This document shows positions 10,834 through 20,876 of a stretch of 64,000 nucleotides of DNA, in pieces. This stretch comes from Carex sylvatica (Eukaryota > Streptophyta > Magnoliopsida > Poales > Cyperaceae). Where the stretch lies: positions 98,851 through 162,850 of the forward strand of contig CAXKVR010000328.1 in assembly GCA_964058845.1 (NCBI GenBank), read 5' to 3'. Numbering within the stretch: the stretch's first letter is position 1; every line of letters begins with the position of its first letter. Below the pieces are notes generated by a model. The model saw nothing but the letters and a program-made list of their open reading frames with translations. It had not been told where the DNA came from and searched no databases. The position numbers and the translations under genes were made by a program.

Positions 10834-11492
10834 TCGTAAATTCATATAAGATGCAATAATTTTTTTTTTTTTACAAAATTATTTTTCAATGGTTTATATA
10901 AAAGCTATATTGATTCAACTAATTTTATATATAAATATTTTCTTATAATTTTGGATGAAAATTTTAAATGAGAATTTTTATTCCCTATTATGTATGCACA
11001 TATATGTTGATCAATGGATTCTTATTGGAGATGCAATATATTGGAGATCTTTAACCAAGAGGCATCATGTCATGGATCACATGAGAGCTCCTTTTTTGAT
11101 ATGTTGGATTTAATACGCCTTAGTTTGTATGAAATTCTGGTCCAAACTAGATCATAACCAAGAGTTTTGGCAACATGAGCCAAAAATTGAAAAAATTTAC
11201 GAAAATTGGGCCAAAGCTTTATCACATGATTACTAAGTTGTAAGGACATATCTTTTATACACACATTGTATTGGATCTTAAGGAGTATATGTTATATGGA
11301 TCACATGGGATTGCATATGTACAAAAGGCAATATCTATATATGTTGCATGAATTGTAATATGTTAATATTTTCTATGGTTTTCATATTGTGCTTACTTAT
11401 ATTTTTTCATTTTATTAATAGCAATTAGTATTTGCGAGTGTCTTGCATCTACCTTTTATTGTTACTAACTAATACCGAATTATAATTGTAGT

Positions 11493-11612
11493 ATGGACCA
11501 AAGCAAAAGTGTTACACCAAGGAGCAGATCGACGATGTCAGATGTATGTGGGCAAGGTGGTTTCAATTTAAATTTTGTAATGCTAAATATGGATTTGTAT
11601 AATTTTGTATAA
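11493..11612 (+). CDS. Short open frame inside CACTA element (39 aa), unknown
   Basis: An ATG at 11493 opens a 39-codon frame beginning MDQSKSVTPRSRSTMSDVCG and ending at TAA 11610-11612. The N-terminal part is hydrophilic and Ser/Arg-rich; the tail looks like random AT-rich sequence. It follows a likely splice acceptor context (TATAATTGTAG), so it may be the remnant of a first coding exon of a CACTA gene or of captured host sequence. No domain is recognisable and it may not be translated. Confidence 0.25.
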   Translation: MDQSKSVTPRSRSTMSDVCGQGGFNLNFVMLNMDLYNFV

Positions 11613-12599
11613 TGTAATGTTCGTACATGAATTATTTATACTGTTGTATAGTTTTAGAATTTTGAGTTTAAAAGGCATCTGTTAATGTTTCTCTGTTTTG
11701 AAATTCTGATTTTAAATGGCTAACAAAACTGGAGGCTAGCCACACAAAAAATAAAAAAAAATAATAAGACAATTCTACACGGACATTTAACTACATTAGT
11801 TAAATGTCCGTGTAGAAAGGTATTTAAACATTAAAAAAAAAAAATTCTACGCGGACATTTAACTAAATGTCTGTGTAGAAAGGTATTTAAACATATAAAA
11901 AAATTGAAAAAAATAATAATAATAACACAATTCTACACGGACATTTAACTAAATATCCGTGTAGAAAGGTATTTAAACATAAAAAATAAAAATAAATAAA
12001 AAATAAAAAAAGAGCTACACGGACATTTAGTTAAATATCCGTGTAGAAAGAGTAATTGTACACGGACATTTAGCTAAATATCCGTGTAGAAAGAGTAATT
12101 GTATACGGCTGTTTATGTAATAATCTGTGTAGCTCAGTTATTTTGAGAGCGACGTTGGCAAGTGTTTGTACACGGTTGTTTATTGTAATAATTTGTGTAG
12201 CTCTCTTATAATTGCACACGGATAAATATCTGTGTATATTTATTCAAAGATTTCTACGCCCTTACACTCTACACGGCAGAAAATCCGTGTATCTCCTCTA
12301 ATTATGTCCGTGTACAATCTCTTATTTTGTAGTAGTGATGTATAATATGAGACCAATGCAATTAATTATTTCATTTGTCTTGTCTTGGCTTATTTATGTT
12401 ATATTTGTAGCGTATATATGTATGTATAAGCTGAGTATGATAATATGATCGCCTTACGCAAATAAATGCGGCGGGTTGTTAGTCCTGTCGTCGGGACTTG
12501 ACATGATCAAGAAAATGTGAAATAAAAATATAAAATATTCATAATTCAGAAATAATTCAACAAGTGCAACAATAATTTGCATATTAAAAGACATTTAAA

Positions 12600-12718
12600 A
12601 TGGAGAAAAGAAAATCAAGGAGAGCGCTTTTACCTAAAAGAATGCTGCCCGAGCTTTAGATACTGAGTTCATTGATGTACCCCGTCTGTAATTACGAAAA
12701 AAATGTGAAATGTGATAT
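12600..12718 (+). pseudogene. Degenerate copy of ELF1 coding exon 1
   Basis: The frame from ATG 12600 begins MEKRKSRRALLPKRMLPEL and then meets TAG. Beyond a small frameshift it recovers DTEFI, a PVCNY zinc-ribbon fragment and EKNVKCD. This parallels exon 1 of the intact gene at 14253-14362 (MGKRKARR..., LDTEFVCPICNYGKNVTCT). Homology continues past the exon end into the intron (AAGTATAGTTAAATTTTTCT against AAGTATAATTAAATTTTATT), so it is a DNA-level duplicate rather than a processed copy. The donor reads GC instead of GT. The first Cys of the zinc pair is displaced by extra bases. Later exons were not found before 13600. Confidence 0.8.
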
Positions 12719-13616
12719 GCAAGTATAGTTAAATTTTTCTATTTTCATGATGCGTGGCTATTCTAGAAAAACTTTATAAGAGAACAGAAAATATTTCTGG
12801 ATATACTCACATTATGCTCGAACAATGAATTTTATACATTATATATGATACTTTTTAAAATCTTCAATTTAATTTGTAAACAACAACTCTTTAGTTAAGC
12901 AAACAAATTGCCACACACCACGCGCGGCTATTCGACAAAAAACTGCATTCCTTAGACCATATCTATTACAGCAAATGCTTAAGATCACATTAAGCTTATT
13001 CTCCAAAACAACTCAGAATTCCACCATTCGTCAATAATGAATTGTATTTCATTATTTTTTCTCGTAAAATTTAGATTATTAATGTTTTGTCTTTATGATA
13101 TAGATCACAGATTCGAAATTCAGTACTCACATTTGTAAATAAGATGAACTTTATTCTTCATATCACTTGCTACAAAATTATATTGGCATCATTTTATGAA
13201 CGAAGTTATCCATTTTGCAATATACGAATTATATAACATGTCCTCTCTATTGTAAGCTTTTTAGGCCCAGTTTCAAGCCCGTTCTTGAGTTTTGATAAAA
13301 GGCTCTTGCTAGCTGAGCTGTTAATAAATTTGGATACTATATATATTTTTATACAGATACACTCATTTAATGTCCTTTAGTAGTAACGTTTTCAAGTTTT
13401 ATAAAGATATACTAACTTAATGCAATTGAAAAGATATGCTAAATAATGACAAAATAACAGATTTGCTAAGGACAATGGAAAAGATATGCTAATTAAATAA
13501 TGACAAATAAAGGTACTCATTTATTTGTAGCACCAATTTATATTTTGTAACTGTATCTTTTCGAAGAGCATTAATGTTCACTCTAGTTTGACCAAATTCA
13601 ATGCATGCACTTGCGT
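12719..13616. other. Gene-free sequence upstream of the ELF1-like gene
   Basis: It begins with intron-1-like sequence of the pseudogene and then becomes AT-rich. A motif GTGGCTATTCTAGAAAAACT near 12766 is echoed by GCGGCTATTCGACAAAAAACT-like sequence near 12925. No coding exon was found. The part after 13500 presumably contains the promoter of the next gene. Confidence 0.5.
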
Positions 13617-13617
13617 C

Positions 13618-13626
13618 TTTATATAC
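13618..13626 (+). promoter_or_regulatory. TATA box of the ELF1-like gene
   Basis: TTTATATAC lies about 35-40 bp before a plausible leader start and about 100 bp before a 5' UTR splice donor (CTCACAG|GTAAAT, exon end 13727). Confidence 0.55.
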
Positions 13627-13654
13627 ATATCCCCGTTAGTTCTCTTCCAATACA

Positions 13655-13727
13655 TTATTTCGTACAAGCAAACCGGAGAACCGAAGGGCCGGCGGACAAT
13701 TTTCCAGTACTTGCTCTCCTCTCACAG
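13655..13727 (+). other. Probable untranslated first exon of the ELF1-like gene
   Basis: A less AT-rich leader (around GGGCCGGCGGAC) ends at the donor CACAG|GTAAAT. The matching acceptor TCGTTTCAG ends at 14235, so exon 2 starts at 14236, 17 bases before the ATG. An intron in the 5' UTR is common in plant housekeeping genes. The transcription start is a guess. Confidence 0.5.
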
Positions 13728-14252
13728 GTAAATGTACTTTGTCTTGTGTGCTGATTATTTTTGTAAAACATGCATTATGTGATATTTGGTTGTTTAAATT
13801 ATTCATATTATCAATTCTGAAGTATAAAATGTTACTTGATTTTATTTAATTTGTTACACAGCATCATTTTTTAAAAACAATTAAAGTATAAATATTGTAT
13901 TGAGCACTCTGAATTTTAATACTGTATATTCATCAATTTCAAGATTGTTTCCTGAACTGTGTTAAATTTGATTTATGATTTGCAATTGTATTTAGTAAAT
14001 GTCGCAAAGGTTTCTCGCAAACAATGTTAGCGTAAATATTGAATCGACGAGTTCTTAAGTATATAGTAAATCGAAACTTCTTCCTTTTTTTTTAAAAAAA
14101 AAGGCCAAAAGTAATATCTGAATCTTTGTATGTGCTCTATATATTGTTTAGCAATAACTAGCTAGATCTGGGTTTATGTTTAATTAATTTTGGAATCTAA
14201 CTTACATTTGTTTACTTCGATATTTATCGTTTCAGGAATTCCAAGAACAAAA

Positions 14253-15459
14253 ATGGGGAAGAGAAAAGCTAGAAGACTTGCTCCCAAAATAAAGCCTCCA
14301 AAGCTCGATACCGAGTTTGTTTGTCCCATTTGCAATTATGGGAAGAATGTCACATGCACTATGTAAGTATAATTAAATTTTATTATTTTCGCAACTTAGT
14401 GACTAAATATTTTGGGAGAATTATTTATTGTTTCGATAATTTAATATTTATAACCACATCTAGCACAAAGTTTCTTTAACATATATGATATATCTGATAT
14501 ATATATACACACACACACACATACATACATACTCGTGAAATTTTAGATGGTGACATTTTCTTCTGTTATTTTTTTATGAGAGAAGTTTGATGGTCTTATT
14601 TAACTGGCATGTCACTAATTTTAACATTATATATAGTCGCAGGATTTATTGATGGTTTTTTCGCCAGGTTAATATCATTGTTTTATTTTGCAGAAACCTA
14701 CATGCGAGAGTTGGCACTGCAGATTGTTTTGTGTGCAAGTCTTCCTACTCCATGGAAGCAAATGGTTCGTTTACAACTACTTTAGTAAATTATCTTTATA
14801 CCCACTTCTCTTAAATGTTCTTCAGAAAAAAAATATATATATATATATTTAATTTTAAATGTTCCGTAAATTCCATACAGACCTTTATATTTACTAGCAA
14901 AAATTGATGTGGGTCCATTGGTACTCTAGTTAATTTATTTTAACTTTTTTTTTTATAGTTCGTGTTTAATCAAGGGTTTTATGGCAAGGCCAGTGGTTAA
15001 TTTTCAGTTGGTCACCTTACGTCTCTTTTAAATTTTTTTAAGTTCTTCAAAGATCTGATTCTAATATGGTATTCTTTGTTTATTTGATTGCAGCTTTAAC
15101 AAAACCGATTGACATGTAAGTTTTCTTACTCAAAGGATTAAATGTTGATTAGCACTCACCTATATAATTAACTTTAGTATTTCTAGTAAGTTGTCAAGTG
15201 ATCATAGGGTTTAGGGTTTAGGAAAAAAAAAAAAGGATGGTGACGAGGGTGGTGGTTCCATCATATACACCAAAATCCCCATATAAACTGTTAATAATTA
15301 AGTAATGTAGCAAAAAAATTAACCTAGAAATTTAAATTGAAAAAGAAAAAATAGAATACCATATATATGCACATACTAATTAATTGTTTTGTTCCTCTCA
15401 GATATCATCAGTGGTTCGACACTGTCGAGGAGAAGGACAACAAACGTTCAAGAACATAA
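14253..15459 (+). CDS. Transcription elongation factor 1 homolog (ELOF1/ELF1-like), four coding exons
   Basis: Exons 14253-14362, 14694-14764, 15094-15115 and 15402-15459 join in frame to 86 codons plus TAA, with GT..AG introns. The family (yeast Elf1, animal ELOF1, about 83-90 aa) is a zinc-ribbon protein that binds elongating RNA polymerase II in the nucleus and assists passage through chromatin. Visible hallmarks are the basic N-terminus MGKRKARR, a KLDTEFVCPIC segment (Cys24, Cys27), CFVC (Cys48, Cys51), and the C-terminal LTKPIDIYHQWFD, which parallels LTEPIDIYSEWID of typical plant copies. The region between the Cys pairs and the KDNKRSRT tail are divergent, so it is probably a fast-evolving paralogue. 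A decayed exon-1 duplicate lies 1.6 kb upstream. A LINE has inserted about 60 bp after the stop. Confidence 0.93.
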
Positions 15460-15518
15460 ATGAGATCCTTATTGCCTTTAATTTAAGCGACCTAGCTTTC
15501 TTGTGATTTCATGTACTT

Positions 15519-15638
15519 TTTTTTTTTTGAGAAAAAATAAGGATCAAAGTCCTTATTTGATTTTATTGATTAGAGGCTTGGGGCTTCCTTACAGAAACCT
15601 TTACAAGAGAGATGTAAAATTGTTCAATGTATATTGAA

Positions 15639-15679
<41 letters not shown>

Positions 15680-15752
15680 AAAAAGAAAAAAAAGAGAACT
15701 GTTGAAAAAGAAAAAAGTTTAACTAAGAAATAAAACTCATCTATCTGCTACC
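15519..15752 (-). mobile_element. LINE 3' UTR with A-tail (antisense) and T31 run
   Basis: The T-run at about 15519-15530 followed by GAGAAAAAATAAGG is the reversed tail of the LINE encoded at 15753-17830. It matches the corresponding edge of LINE A near 6088. A further run of 31 T occupies 15641-15671. The insertion lies only about 60 bp after the ELF1 stop codon, so ELF1 transcripts may use or cross antisense LINE sequence. Confidence 0.7.
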
Positions 15753-17830
15753 CTACTCCTGTAGCCATAACCATTGATCAATAACCTCTTGCGTCAGTTG
15801 ATGAACTTCTTTGTATTCTTCCCTAAAAATTCTTGAGCATCTTTCTCTCCAGCACACAAACATAGCTACCAGAATTATTGCCTTTGATTTAGGTTGAACT
15901 CCTTTTTTAACAATCCAATGGTGAGCTCGTGTTTTTTGAAAAATTGAACTCCATCTCTTTTCTGGTAAAGCAAAACAGATTGTTAAATATTCATATACTT
16001 TCATGGTAAATCTACACTCAGAGAACATGTGCTGGACGTTCTCAGTGGCTCTTCTGCACAAAAAGCACATGCTTGGTAAACTCCATCCTCGTTTTGCCAA
16101 GTTATCAGCAGTTAATATCTTATCGTAGAACATTAACCAGGCAAACACCTTCACTCTTGGTGGAACTTTAAGTTTCCACACTCTATGAATCTCAACATTA
16201 ATCCTTGGCTGATCCTTCAGACCTTGGTAAGCAGACCTGACAGTGAAAGTTTTGGATGCTTCTCTATTCCAAAGGGCATCATCCTGACCCATTACAAGTG
16301 GTGGCTGATTTCCAAAAATCCCTCTTAAACTATTGAACTGAGATCTACCTTGATTGATATCCAGTATTGAATCAATGTGAGAAAATGCAGTTGAGAGTTG
16401 ACCCTGGAAATATATCTGAAACATCTGCTGGACAGAAATGCCCTTGTCTAATGCGACATCAAACAACAATGGCAATTCATTTTTTAATATGCCTTGACCC
16501 CAGTTGTGGTACCAGAATTGTGTCCTTTCTCCACTTTTTAACATCCTTTGCATAGAGCTCTCGCAAAAGACTATGATTCTCTTAAGATTTTGATCAAAAA
16601 ATCGACATTCTGGCAAGTCAGTGGCTCTATCAAAATTGTGAGTTGCCTGGATTATTGACTTCCATAATCTTGATTCAGGTTTCTGCCAGTACCAGTACCA
16701 TTTGGCAAGAAGAGCATCATTGAATTTTTGTATATCAAGTATACCTAGTCCTCCGAATTTCTTTGGTCTGCAGATTAAATCCCAGTTCGCCAGAGCCATT
16801 CCTTTCCTATCTTCATTAACATTCTTCCATAGGAAATTCCTTCTTATTCTATCAATCTCTTGTATTACCCATTCTGGTAATTTGAAAATTGTCATGAAAT
16901 AAGTAGGAATGGAGGACAAGACTGCATTGATTAAAATTAACCTTCCTGCAATTGACAACTGTTTAGAAGCCCATCCTTGTAACCTTTTGCTTAGCTTTTG
17001 CAACAATGGCATATAAGCCATCTTAGTTAACTTCTTGTTTGAAAGGGGAAGACCCAGATATGTAAAAGGAAAGGTGCCTCTTTTACATCTTAACACATCC
17101 AACAATTGTTGCTCTTGAGAGAGTGTACTATCTGTCAAGACTAACTCTGATTTGTTCATACTCACTGCTAAACCAGATATTTTGTGAAATGTTGTGAGCA
17201 AGATCTTTAGAACTTGTATTTGTCCCAATTCTGATTTGAGAAAAAATAAGGAATCGTCTGCATATAACAAACAAGGCCTCATATTGTCAAAAGGTAGTCT
17301 CCATGTACCATTTTGAACCAATTTCTCCATCCATCTATGTAGAAAGTCCATAGCTATTATAAATAGTAATGGAGACATTGGATCTCCCTGCCTGACCCCC
17401 CTCTTCAAATTAATTTTCTTTCCAAGTAAACCGTCAATGATTATCTGGGAGGAGCCTTTCAATACACAATTTTGCATCCAGTCCACCCATTTTCTTGGAA
17501 ATCCAAGGTTAAACATAATCATTTGAATGAATTCCCAACTGACAGTATCAAAAGCCTTATGAATATCTGCCTTGAAGAGTGCAAGCGGAATTTTGGAATC
17601 TTTGGCACACTGAACAACATGTTGTGCATATAGAAAACCCTCTGCAATCTGCCTACCTTTCACAAATCCAGTCTGGCTGTCACTGACGATAATAGGTATA
17701 ATAGGCTGTAATCTGTTGGCTAGTAACTTTGATACAATCTTCTGAATCCCATGTACCAAACTGATTGGTCTGAAATCTTGAGGCAATTTTGCATCTTCTT
17801 TTTTTGGAATCAGCACTATTCTATATTTAG
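15753..17830 (-). pseudogene. LINE reverse transcriptase ORF2 fragment (5'-truncated, open frame)
   Basis: About 690 codons remain open on the minus strand. From the N-terminal side: a reverse transcriptase starting at IVLIPKKEDAKLPQDFRPIS, the core AFDTVSWEFI, the polymerase stretch RQGDPMSPLLF, and the catalytic LLYADDSLFF with both Asp residues present. Then follow the thumb (AGRLILINAVLSSIPTYF, EIDRIRRNFLWKN), and the zinc-binding region with C-F-L-C and a downstream H-x3-H-like group ending FVCWRERCSR. The endonuclease domain and first ORF expected in a complete plant LINE are missing, so it cannot retrotranspose alone. The long intact frame suggests a fairly recent insertion. The frame continues upstream to 17900 into unrelated LINE sequence. 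Confidence 0.92.
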
Positions 17831-18960
17831 ACATAAACCACATAAATATTCTGATCTTAGATTGTACATGTAGTTTCCACCATAGTAATGGTTGTGTCAA
17901 TGTTACTCCCCTAAAATTTAAAACTTGTTTAAGGATTTGACTGTATATTTTGTCAGAATTATATTCGTATCTCTATGCTATATATGTTGTCATGCAAATG
18001 TGTATAGGAAATATTTCCTAGTACTAATAGAATTTCAGACCATTCTTGTAGAAGCACCCAATTTGTATGTGTTGTGAACATCACCCTCCCTTGTGTAGTA
18101 ATCATCTCCCGTGACATAATATCAGGATTAGAACACAAAAGAGAAAAGATGTGGATAATTGGATATCTTGTAGCCAGGATACAATTTTGATTTCAGACAT
18201 CCTTCTAAAATTTCACCTGTCTTGACCAGAGCAGTATGAACACTGCTAGTTTTTTCCAATTTGATAATTCATTGCCATAATGGAAAGAACTGCATGCTTG
18301 AATTTCCATTATATATAGTATTTTCTTATAATTTTCGTTTTCCACATATTCAGGGATGAAACATCATTAAATTTCTACCACCATTTAATTAATAGAGCCA
18401 CATTCAATTGATTCAGATCAAGAACTCGATCGTATCCTCCAAAATTATTTTGCCGAACAAATGTTTTTCCTTTTTATGACAACATAATCCTTTCTGCATA
18501 TACATTCCTCTGGCCATAAAAAGAATGACATCTAATCCTATAAATCTGTTGATTAACTTTACTAGTTTATATAAAAAAGAGTATATAATGGACAACAGAC
18601 AATACAACTTTTACCAGCCTGAGTCTCCCCTCCAAATGATATCATCAGTCATTTTCAATTTTGTAATTTGTTCTCAAATTTGACTATTAAAATCTCCAGT
18701 CTAAACATTTGGAAATGTCATGCAAAGAAATTCCAAGTATTTAATAGGGAAATGATATAAAGTGCATCTAAATATTCAAGTTAATTCTCCTGCCTCAAAA
18801 GCAAGTTAATAGGATATATTTCAGTTTTTCATTGAAAATGGAAAATGCAACAAATGGGAATTCTTATGCTGCTTATTTCTTTGTTGAGATTCGTGCAATC
18901 CTTGATATATAACACCCTGATATATCACATATTAATGTCGTACAGTGCGTAATACTATAT
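17831..18960 (-). pseudogene. Second, degenerate LINE segment joined to the 5' end of the LINE fragment
   Basis: Minus-strand frames broken by stops match a different LINE. Near 18900-18650 the fragments resemble the thumb region, including EILIVKFENKLQN followed by an L-E-G-R-L-R-L-V-K-V-V-L-S-like stretch across frames and VNQQIYRIRCHSFY. Near 17900-17830 the residues WWKLHVQSKIRIFMWFM resemble the start of the zinc-binding domain. This order (thumb then zinc-binding) is followed at once by the start of another reverse transcriptase at 17830. The older LINE's own 3' end is not found to the left of 15519, so simple nesting does not fully explain the join. Confidence 0.6.
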
Positions 18961-19300
18961 GTCCTTTGAATAACCTCTCTATCAAATCTTTTTTTTAGAA
19001 CTTAGGAGAGACTGCTAAAATCAATTATATATGGGTTAACTAACATTCTTTCGATAGCACTTCGGTCGAAATATCATAGGATCAAATTTCAAATTTTCAT
19101 ATTTGAAACGTCGATCTTAGTTGCTCAATAATTTGGTTATATGAAACTTCTAAAATACCAATTTTTAGTAGAAATTTTGTTACTATTTTTTGTAATTTTT
19201 GAAAGAGAACACAAAAATGTCTAAAATATTGTTATTTTAGGTTTACTGTTCACCTACAGTAGCAAGGGTGGCTACTTTCGTCCGATCTGTTTTTGAAGGT
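18961..19300. other. Gene-free AT-rich sequence
   Basis: No coding frame or transposon boundary is evident. GGCTACTTTCGTCCGATCTG near 19269 marks a change to GC-richer, CT-rich sequence. Confidence 0.5.
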
Positions 19301-20521
19301 TCATGATTGATCGCTATGCGTTACTCGATCACTTTTGCTCTTTCGACACATGTTCTTTCGGCGCACCTCGTCCTGTCCGCCTTCCTCAATCTATTAAACT
19401 CCTCCCCTCTTCCTCTTTTCCTTTTCCATATCCGCTTCCCACCTCGCTTTCTCCTCTCCTTCAGGCCCGATATCCTCTCTTCAGCCTGTCTCTCTCTCCC
19501 CTGCGCTGTAATAGCCGACCTCACTCTCCTCTCCTCTCTAAGATCAGATCGAGCCACCAACCGTTCTCTCTACAGCCCATTTCTTAGTACCTCTCTGAAA
19601 AACCTAAAGCTTATCCACTATTAGCAGATCCCTGACCTCCCTGATCTCTCTAGCTCAAAATCCAGCTTCAAGTTATTTTTACTCCAAAAAAAGAAAAAAT
19701 CGAGCCACAAGTTCTTTTCTCTGATACAACTTTCACACCTAGCAAGAGAATTGGAGGCTGATCTGAAGAGAAGCACAAAGTAGATTATTACAAGCACGAA
19801 CTTCTGAGGGCTGATTGCCTCTCTCAAATGTCATCTGGAGCAAGTCCAGGTAATTAAGAACAATCTGCGATTTTTTCTTGAAATGTAATATTATCTCCGA
19901 TCATCCTTTTGCAAGAACTTTTGTAATTAACCTTATCTCTTACAATGTACGTATGCTAAAGCAATCCTATTAAAATTCCACATAAGCACAATTTTTAAAT
20001 CCAACAGTAAGTATATAGCTGTATAGGGAGTACTTAAACCCCTAAATTTTAATAAGTTCACTGATCCCCCTATATTTTAATAAGTTCTTCCGAAAGCTAT
20101 TTTTTAAGCATAACGACGGAGGTTACTGATTTGATTAGACGTCAGATTTAAATCAATAAATAAATGAAGTTCTTGTCAAATACTTTACTTGTAACAAGAC
20201 ACAACTAAACATACTGATTACCATTTTCCTGTACTAATTATATATACATGAAAAATTATTAATAGCAAGTACTAATCAATTAAATCTAGTTTTGTGCACC
20301 GACTGACAGTATAACCATAGCTAGCTAGATCATCTATATATAAGTCCGGCATCGGTTATTATTCACATCTCTTCCAAAATTTATTACATTTTTTTTATCA
20401 TTCTGTTTCTGTTGTGTTTTTCTCAATTGTTCCACTCTTAAAGGACCAAAAATTATCTACTATTGTAGAACGAATCAGCATGAGCGGTTTAGGAAATGAA
20501 GAAGCAACAGCAAATGGCAAC
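19300..20521 (+). other. Possible orphan gene start: CT-rich leader and two small coding exons
   Basis: 19340-19830 is a CT-rich, leader-like tract unlike its AT-rich surroundings. ATG at 19829 opens MSSGASP and meets a good donor (CCAG|GTAATT). An acceptor at TACTATTGTAG, just before AACGAATCAGC at about 20470, would join in frame to give ERISMSGLGNEEATANGNL, ending at another donor (CTCAG|GTAACA, exon end about 20526). A TATATATAAG near 20335 could also drive a shorter transcript from the internal ATG at 20480. No further exon was recognised before 24900. It could be a truncated gene, a gene with long introns whose later exons I missed, or chance. Confidence 0.35.
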
Positions 20522-20876
20522 CTCAGGTAACAAAAATCATACTTATATTTTTTTTTTTATAGAAACTTTACTGAAGAACTTATTTTTTAATTTTAATCAA
20601 ATATTGGCGTTAATAATTTCTCTAAAGCTAATTAATTAAGATTAGAGGATTAAGATGAGAATTAAGAAGCGGATCCGGTTGTAGAGAGAGATGGGATTAA
20701 GATATTATGGTGATTATGAGTGTATATAATTAAGTAGGATTAGAAGAGTATATCTAGTAAAATAGTAGATCTAGGAATTAAGAAAGTGATTAAGGGTGAT
20801 TACAATAATTTGAGTAATTTAGATGATTTTGTGAGAATAAAGAAGTTGATCTAGGAAAACTTAAAAAAAAAAACTT

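Larger units (their letters stand above)
9867..12340. mobile_element. Non-autonomous CACTA (En/Spm-type) transposon with 3-bp target duplication
   Basis: The left end CACTACTACAGAAATGG begins at 9870, and the right end TTTTGTAGTAGTG finishes at 12337 (inverted: CACTACTACAAAATAAGAG). ATG flanks both sides (9867-9869 and 12338-12340), the 3-bp duplication expected of CACTA elements. The 2468-bp body has dense subterminal repeats based on CTACACGGA(C/T)(A/G)TTTA and its reverse TCCGTGTAGAAAG (9890-10330 and 11765-12310), many forming short hairpins. No transposase domain is visible. The middle holds a promoter-like TATATAAAAAGCC at about 10340, a PBS-like motif at 10820 and a 39-codon frame at 11493. 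It must have been mobilised by an enzyme encoded elsewhere. Confidence 0.95.
3690..12480 (+). mobile_element. Possible very long gypsy (Del/Tekay-like) LTR, interrupted by later insertions
   Basis: A purine tract ending GGAGAGAGGAT near 3697-3708 runs straight into TGTAACATTCCGAC, which looks like a polypurine tract followed by the start of a chromovirus-type LTR. About 8.8 kb downstream, GCGGCGGGTTGTTA (about 12468-12481) resembles the end of such LTRs. Removing the MITE, LINE block and CACTA element leaves about 3.7 kb, within the range known for Del/Tekay LTRs. No primer binding site or second LTR is visible, so this is inference. The tandem hairpin array lies inside. Confidence 0.35.
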
